Source: Zoroaster sp. YZ-2022 (taxonomy: Eukaryota; Echinodermata; Asteroidea; Forcipulatida; Zoroasteridae). From it: a stretch of DNA of 64,000 bases. Shown here in pieces: positions 58,599 to 64,000 of the stretch. The stretch's first letter is position 1, and every line of letters begins with the position of its first letter. Under the pieces are notes generated by a model. The model worked only from the letters and a program-made list of their open reading frames with translations, was not told where the DNA came from and searched no databases. The DNA lies in NCBI GenBank assembly GCA_029582265.1, contig CM055822.1, positions 42,120,036 to 42,184,035 on the forward strand. The letters run 5' to 3'. A program made the translations under genes and the position numbers.

Positions 58599-60285
58599 TT
58601 AAAAGACATTGTGTAGAAAATCTTTTCCATCGCGAGAGACACTTTTCGATTCTCTCGCGACACATAGACCAGTTTTTTGAACGTAAGTATTCGAATTGCC
58701 TAGATGAACTCCAAGAAAACTAACCTTCATTATTCCATTTAAAACCGAGTGGTTGGTCTGACCTAGAGCCCATGATCCGATCCGACCCATAATCCTGGAT
58801 TTGTCAAGATTTAAGCGAGCAGCAGAGGCTTGGCTGTACAAATTGTAAACGCCTTTGACAATGTCGAAGCCACGGTTTTCAGTGATAAAGACGGTAATGT
58901 CGTCTGCGTACGCGGAGATGGTGAGGTTTCTGCCACTGTTACATGGCAGTTGAAGACCACTGTCAGAAAATGTGTTGCGAAAGGGTATGTAGGAGAGGTT
59001 CGATGGCGATCGAAAACAGTAGGCCGGATAGTGGGCACCCTGTCTGATTCCTTTTCAAAAGGAAAGGGAGGTAAGCGATCCGCCCACTTTTATCATGCTC
59101 TCTGTATTAAAATACAAAAGCTCAACATAGGAAATAAAACTTTGGCTGAAGCCCATCGCTTTCATGGTTTTGAATAGATATTCGTGGTCGACATTGTCAA
59201 AGGCCTTTTTCTGGTCTAAGTTTAAAACAGCTAGTGGGATGTTTTCGGAATTACAGTACATTGCTGTCCCTGATGATGTTGACATTATTGTGGATGGAGC
59301 GTCCAGGCACCGAGTAGCTTTGGTCCGGAATATACAACTTGTTCGATAATATTTTTTAGCCTGTTGGCAAGGACTTTGGCGAAGAGTTTGTAATCGGTGT
59401 TTAACAAAGAAACTGGGCGCCAGTTCGCTACATCCAGTAAGTCACCCTTTTTTGGGAGGAGAGTTATTGCAGCTCTCCTGCAGGAAACCGGTAAAGACCC
59501 CGAAAGGATGGAATCATTAAATATGGAAAAAATGTCATCTTTGATGACGGGCCAGAAATGTTGGTAGAATTCGGACGTGAGACCGTCCAAACCGGGGGAT
59601 TTGTTACAACCGAGTTGTCCGACTGCGACGTCTAACTCTTCGACTGAGAATGGCCTATCGCAGTCTTCCGCGTCGCAGGGGTCAAGCTTGGGGATGTTTT
59701 GAAGCAGGCGCTCGCTCGCTTCCTCTTCGGTATCCGTGCGACAGTACAAGTCCGTGTAAAAATTGTGAATATGGGAGTTAATTTCACTCGGGTTTTCAGT
59801 AATTTCCCCAGAGGGAGACGGATTTGGAGATGTGTTTCGCACGTGAGGTGGACTGTTCCATGCCGAAGAAAAACTAGAGCAGGTGTCTACTTCGTTAATG
59901 TATTTAAAAGCGCGCTCTTAAGTGAGGGTGCCCCTGAGCTTCTTGTTGGTACAAGGATGTTAGGGCTTCCCTCTGTTCCTTGAGAGCGAGTTGAGTGTCA
60001 GGAGACAGATGTGGCGAAGACTGGAGCTGCTGGATGCTTTCATTGAGAAAACGGAAAGATTTCTCGTTTGGTCTCGGCATTTTGGCGCCGAACATCTGCG
60101 TTAATTGTTTTATGTTGCTTGCCAAAACCCACCAAGCGTGAATATTGCTAGCAAGATTTTTGGGATTGCCATTGCCCAAAAAAAAAGAAATGCTGTCCGT
60201 ATAATCTTTTTTTTTTAAAAAGGAGTTATTGAAATGCCAGTATGGACTACCTCTCCGTCGAGAGGAGGAGACTTTCAATTGATAA
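58599..60285 (-). pseudogene. LINE ORF2 reverse transcriptase
   Basis: Blocks in order: ELDVAVGQLGCNKSPGLDGL, PVSCRRAAITLLPKKGDLLD, VANWRPVSLLNTDYKLFAKV, LAVLNLDQKKAFDNVDHEYL with catalytic Asp, then AYADDITVFITENRGFDIVK with YADD intact at 58899-58910, LYSQASAARLNLDKSRIMG and VSFLGVHLGNSNT. Frameshifts at about 59285, 59050 and 58815. The segment 60353-59904 upstream is the linker between endonuclease and polymerase. Confidence 0.8.
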
Positions 60286-61035
60286 TTATTGCGCTGTGAT
60301 CGGATATAGCACAGGGAATAATTTTGCAGGACACCACTGATGGAAAAGATCATTAGAAATATAAATTTTGTCTAGTCTCGCCTTGGACATATTGTGATCT
60401 TCTTTGCACGGACTATTCCTAAACCAAGTGTATTCGCGCTTGATGGGATTTTGTCTGCGCCAGACGTCCCCTGACACTCAACTCATTCATCAAGTTTTGC
60501 AGCGCTTGAGCGACTTTAATCCTTCTTTCAGAAGAGGTGTGAAATCTGTTTGTCTAGGCTGGGATTAATAGTACATTAAAATCACCGCCAACTATTATGT
60601 AACCGTCACTGAGTTCAGTACAATGAGCCCGGAGAGCATCAATGCATTGAGGGCGACATAATCCGTTGCGGAACCTAAACATTGTAAAACATGATAAATA
60701 TAGTGGAGTCTAACACAATTTTATTGTACAGAATGTGATTTTGAAAAATTGTGGAAGAGATCGAAATATCAAAATTACAATTGTTTTTAAACAGGTTAAC
60801 GACCCTGTCCCACGGGTAACCCCCTGCGAGCAATGGACGCGATAAGGGCCAGTGTTCCCCAACACGAAGAGTTTTCGTTTAATTTATACGTTTCCTGCAG
60901 GAAAACAATGTCGGGGTTATGAAGAGTAAAATCGACGTATGCTTTGACACTTAGATTTTTAAGTTCCTCGTAGCACCCTCGGGTGTTTAGGGTAGCTATG
61001 CTTAGTGCCATGAGAAAAACAACACAAATATTCAT
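60286..61035 (-). pseudogene. LINE ORF2 endonuclease domain
   Basis: MALSIATLNTRGCYEELKNL begins at 61011, followed by DFTLHNPDIVFLQETYKLNE with the catalytic Glu. GGDFNV lies at about 60574-60591 in another frame, and SKARLDKIYISNDLF (SRxDxxY motif) at about 60395. The intervening 300 bp are decayed. APE-type endonuclease choosing the TTC target. Confidence 0.7.
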
Positions 61036-61086
61036 TTTTTACGGGTGATGAGGGGTTCATCAGGGTCCAGTCTTTTGATGAGTAGC

Positions 61087-62600
61087 CTAAGCCTCTGCTG
61101 CTGGTGTTTGTGGAGTGAGGCTATTCCTCATGGGTTTGAGCTGTTGTACTAGCCCTGGGATGTTTGGTGTGAATTTTCGCGCGATCAGACACGCCTTTTT
61201 GCTTGATTTCACGCGCTTTAGGAAATTGATCATCTCACTGTTATTTAGGGGGCCTTTGGGAATATGTAGATTTGAATACTCGTGAAGGTCCTGAGAACAC
61301 TCGCTTGTGTCTATGTCGGAGAAGACGGATTCGTGTTCGCTTAGTTCTCCTTCTTCCATCGGGGTGGATGGGGTAGGGGAGTTAGCGGGGGAAGGGCGGG
61401 ATGAAAGGGAAGGGCGGGGTGAAAGGGAAGGGCGGGGTGAAAGGGAAGGGCGGGTTGAAAGGGAAGGGCGGCGTGCAAGGGAGGGGCGGGGTGCAGGGGA
61501 GGGGCGGGGTGCAGGGGAGGGGAGGGAAGAGGTGGTACTGGCCAACAGAGGGGTAAGAACTGTAGTCGTATCCTTCGCCGCGGATTTCTTTTGTCGCTTT
61601 TGGGAGACAACCGTGGAGAACAGAGGGATGTTTTGTCGTGAGGGGGCAGGTGGGGACCAGAATGGTCGGGGCATTGGGGTTTTCTCCCTGGTAGTGTCGA
61701 CTTCTGCTTCCAGTGGTTGCGATGAAGACGTGTGTGAAGACGGGGCAGACGATGGTTGCTTCGTGGTCTCCAACGACTGTTTAGTGTTGGGAGGGGTAGA
61801 AACGGTGGGGCGAGCTGGGGAAAGACCGAGCAAGGCGTTTACGGCTAGGCCCAGAGGGCAATTTGGACGTCGATGGGCGGGGTGATTTAGAGGGCCTGTT
61901 CTTTCTGGGGTTTTGCTGGCTTTGGATTTTTCGTGCAGGGTGTTTTGGGTCGGATTTGCCTTTGGGGTGGATGAAAACTGGAAGAGGGGCTGATGGATTG
62001 TCATCTGATCTTGGCTCGTTTGGGGTGTCTGGTTGGGTGGGGCTGTTGTTCTTTTTACAGGCTTTACTGAGATGGCCGATTTCCCCGCCAATTGAAACAT
62101 TTGGCAGATTCCGTCGAAAGGAACACGCGATAATTTACACTATTATTCGTTAGGTTGATATGACTAGGGATTGTTATATTTGGGTCGATTAGGACATAGG
62201 CTTGTCTTCTAAAGGACACTACATGGGATAGATTAGGCTCCTTTATCCCTAGAGAAATGGGTCGGATCGGAGATATAAGTTTACAAAAGTCACTTATGTT
62301 ATCACCAAGAACGGAGTTGAGGGATTTCTGGGTACATACGTTGAGAAGACAATGCAGTGGCAGGTTTAACCAGGGGAGTTATTTCAATGTATTGGTTGTT
62401 GTGGTCAAACCTTGCAAAACGGCCTCTTCCACATTGATTCGGGAACTCATGTACACTGCTATGCGCCCATTGGAAATGCGTGAGGCCGAGACAATGTGGG
62501 CATTGGGCATGCATTTAACAAAGGATTTGAGGTAATTGTTTAGGGGATTTCTTGATTTTGTATGGAAGGCAACTCCGTTCTTGCGAGTCATTCCAACAAA
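61087..62600 (-). pseudogene. LINE ORF1 (RNA-binding, Pro/Ser-rich)
   Basis: The N-terminal half (62591-62105, several frames) has NNYLKSFVKCMPNAHIVSAS and INVEEAVLQG, suggestive of an RRM-like domain. A CCHC zinc knuckle follows near 62095-62055 but an extra base splits it between frames. The C-terminal 337 codons stay open (62100-61087) and are rich in proline and serine, with a five-residue repeat RPSLS/RPSLSP at about 61390-61530 and an acidic end DIDTSECSQDLHEY. In related elements ORF1 binds the LINE RNA. Confidence 0.6.
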
Positions 62601-62854
62601 GGGGTCGGAGGGATACTATCAATTGTTAGTTTTCGCTTGACTAGCCATAATGGCTAGCTATGGCAAAACCAACAAAGAAGGAGAAAATTCAACCGAAAAA
62701 TACTCCTAAATGCGAAAACAATAATAATTTTAACAGAGTCTAAAGCAATCTATAAAAGTTAATAAACACACTGGTATTAAATATATGGACAGAGGGGACT
62801 AAACCCAAAATTAACGGTCAAAACCAGAGCTCGAGTGTGCAACACTTACCCTGT

Positions 62855-63010
62855 GAAGAAGAAGAAGAAGAAGAAGAAGAAGAAGAAGAAGAAGAAGAAG
62901 AAGAAGAAGAAGAAGAAGAAGAAGAAGAAGAAGAAGAAGAAGAAGAAGAAGAAGAAGAAGAAGAAGAAGAAGAAGAAGAAGAAGAAGAAGAAGAAGAAGA
63001 AGAAGAAGAA
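62855..63010. repeat. (GAA)n, right target flank
   Basis: About 52 GAA units bordering the 5' end of the LINE. Confidence 0.95.
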
Positions 63011-64000
63011 GCTTAATCGGACTTAAAACCCTGCGGTGCGTGTGGTAAAGCAATTAAATCCGGTCCCACGAGACTCACATTTGTTTATAGTAGGTCGTAA
63101 AATCGTTAATTACCTGGGTTAATTAACAGATTTCCCCAATTTTATAAATCTCAACTTGTTTCAGAGGGTCTAGAGATGTTTTTTATCATTGAACAAATTT
63201 GACTTTCACTTTTAATATTTTTATTTGTCAATTAATTTATTCATTGAAGAAACGTATTCTCAGGAGACCTACTGTTTTTTACAGTAGTTTTTTTTTTAAA
63301 TCGCCATTTTTTAAATCGCCATTTACCTGGGGTAATTCCTTGTTGCACATTTTTCTACACTACTACCCATAGAATACAGGCTCCTGCTATATATAGAACC
63401 CCTGACCCATTCATAAAAGCCAGCTACAACCGAAGGTCATGAAATACTAAGAAGTACCGCCATCCTCTGCCCCCCCCCCCCAACAGCCATACCCCAATAT
63501 CCACCCCCCAAACCTGGAAGTTCTAATTGGCTTAAAATACCATAGACCTGTCAAAGATCAATCACAAACCCCTTTGAGAGGCACTCCGAGACGCTTTCAG
63601 GCTTGTTTTATAGATGTTATCTGCCCTTATGACCTTGTTATGAAACCCAATGCTAATTAAGCCAAACTGTACACAATTCCCATAGGGACCCCTCAGGCAT
63701 GGCACTTTGCGGCTGACTGTAATGGTGACCGCAGTGACCCAGTTCTCTGAGCTCTCAGTATGTTTTGTTTTCCATTGGTATGGAGGGAGCACTTACGGAG
63801 AATTTATTTTTTTGACGAATTAATTAAGGAGTAATTAAAAATAATTAATTTACCTACTGAAAATAACAGTAGGGCTAACTCACCGCAGTTAACACAGGTT
63901 ATACGAACTAACGTAGGCCTAAACATAATTCACTGTAGACTTAAACACGAGGATTAGATTGCCAAACAACACAGTGCGCCTTATTTGCGTTGGACACTCA
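63011..64000. other. No gene recognised
   Basis: AT-rich with a C12 run near 63469. A 76-codon minus-strand frame at 63562-63792 has no recognisable features. Confidence 0.5.

Larger units (their letters stand above)
57034..62854 (-). mobile_element. Tx1/L1-like LINE inserted in (TTC)n
   Basis: 5821 bp on the minus strand with ORF1, APE endonuclease, reverse transcriptase and a C-terminal region, a full-length layout. Both borders fall exactly at (TTC)n on the element strand. The 3' end reads AATAAAGTTCCAGTTGAAAA then TTC repeats. Tx1-clade families that target microsatellites are known; the one using (TTC)n was named Koshi in fish. Whether this belongs to that lineage needs a tree. Coding frames are broken in many places. 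Confidence 0.75.

Noticed and set aside
61307..61885. 192-codon plus-strand frame rich in Gly, Arg and Glu
   Set aside because: Antisense shadow of the Pro/Ser-rich LINE ORF1.

Overview
The window looks like one stretch of a marine invertebrate nuclear genome. It is AT-rich, mostly non-coding and crowded with decayed transposons and microsatellites, and it has a 500-N assembly gap. The only well-supported host gene is split by long introns. A Ty3/gypsy element with the Gmr1-type domain order, a Tx1/L1-type LINE inside a (TTC)n microsatellite, Penelope-like ends with a hammerhead motif, and many GTAGGCCTA-type words all fit a deuterostome such as an echinoderm or hemichordate. That placement is inference.

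Layout. 1.2-5.7 kb (-): decayed gypsy element with gag, protease, integrase, then reverse transcriptase, cut off by a fold-back minisatellite. 6.3-8.4 kb (+): 5'-truncated Tx1/L1-like LINE. 10.5-16.3 kb: a compact, intronless, two-strand block of small genes that looks virus-derived, every gene broken, one split by a 622-bp TTAA element. This is the most unusual part of the window. 17.4-18.4 kb (-): ORF1 of another LINE. 19.4-23.9 kb: miniature transposons. 23.9-36.0 kb (-): five exons with matching phases of a secreted-protein gene of the kind labelled skeletal organic matrix protein 5-like or intelectin-like, with a decayed copy of two exons and several transposons in its introns. One of these is a 1.2-kb Kolobok-like element carrying a THAP exon. 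36.9-38.2 kb (+): two tandem GIY-YIG domains of Penelope-like elements followed by a hammerhead-like tail. 38.9-44.5 kb: locally duplicated non-coding blocks. 44.8-46.2 kb: a Tc1-like transposon with perfect inverted ends inside (TA)n. 47.7-49.0 kb (-): two candidate exons of an unrecognised protein. 49.3-52.6 kb (+): another LINE running into the gap. 53.1-54.2 kb: CR1-like fragment and an inverted, decayed Penelope-type tail. 55.1-56.8 kb: hAT-type MITE, tRNA-like sequence, and a 150-bp satellite with higher-order structure. 56.9-63.0 kb (-): nearly full-length but decayed Tx1/L1-like LINE with (TTC)n on both sides.

The elements show no functional coupling; each is a separate insertion, some nested. 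Nothing here appears able to move by itself: catalytic residues are lost or frames broken in every transposon examined.
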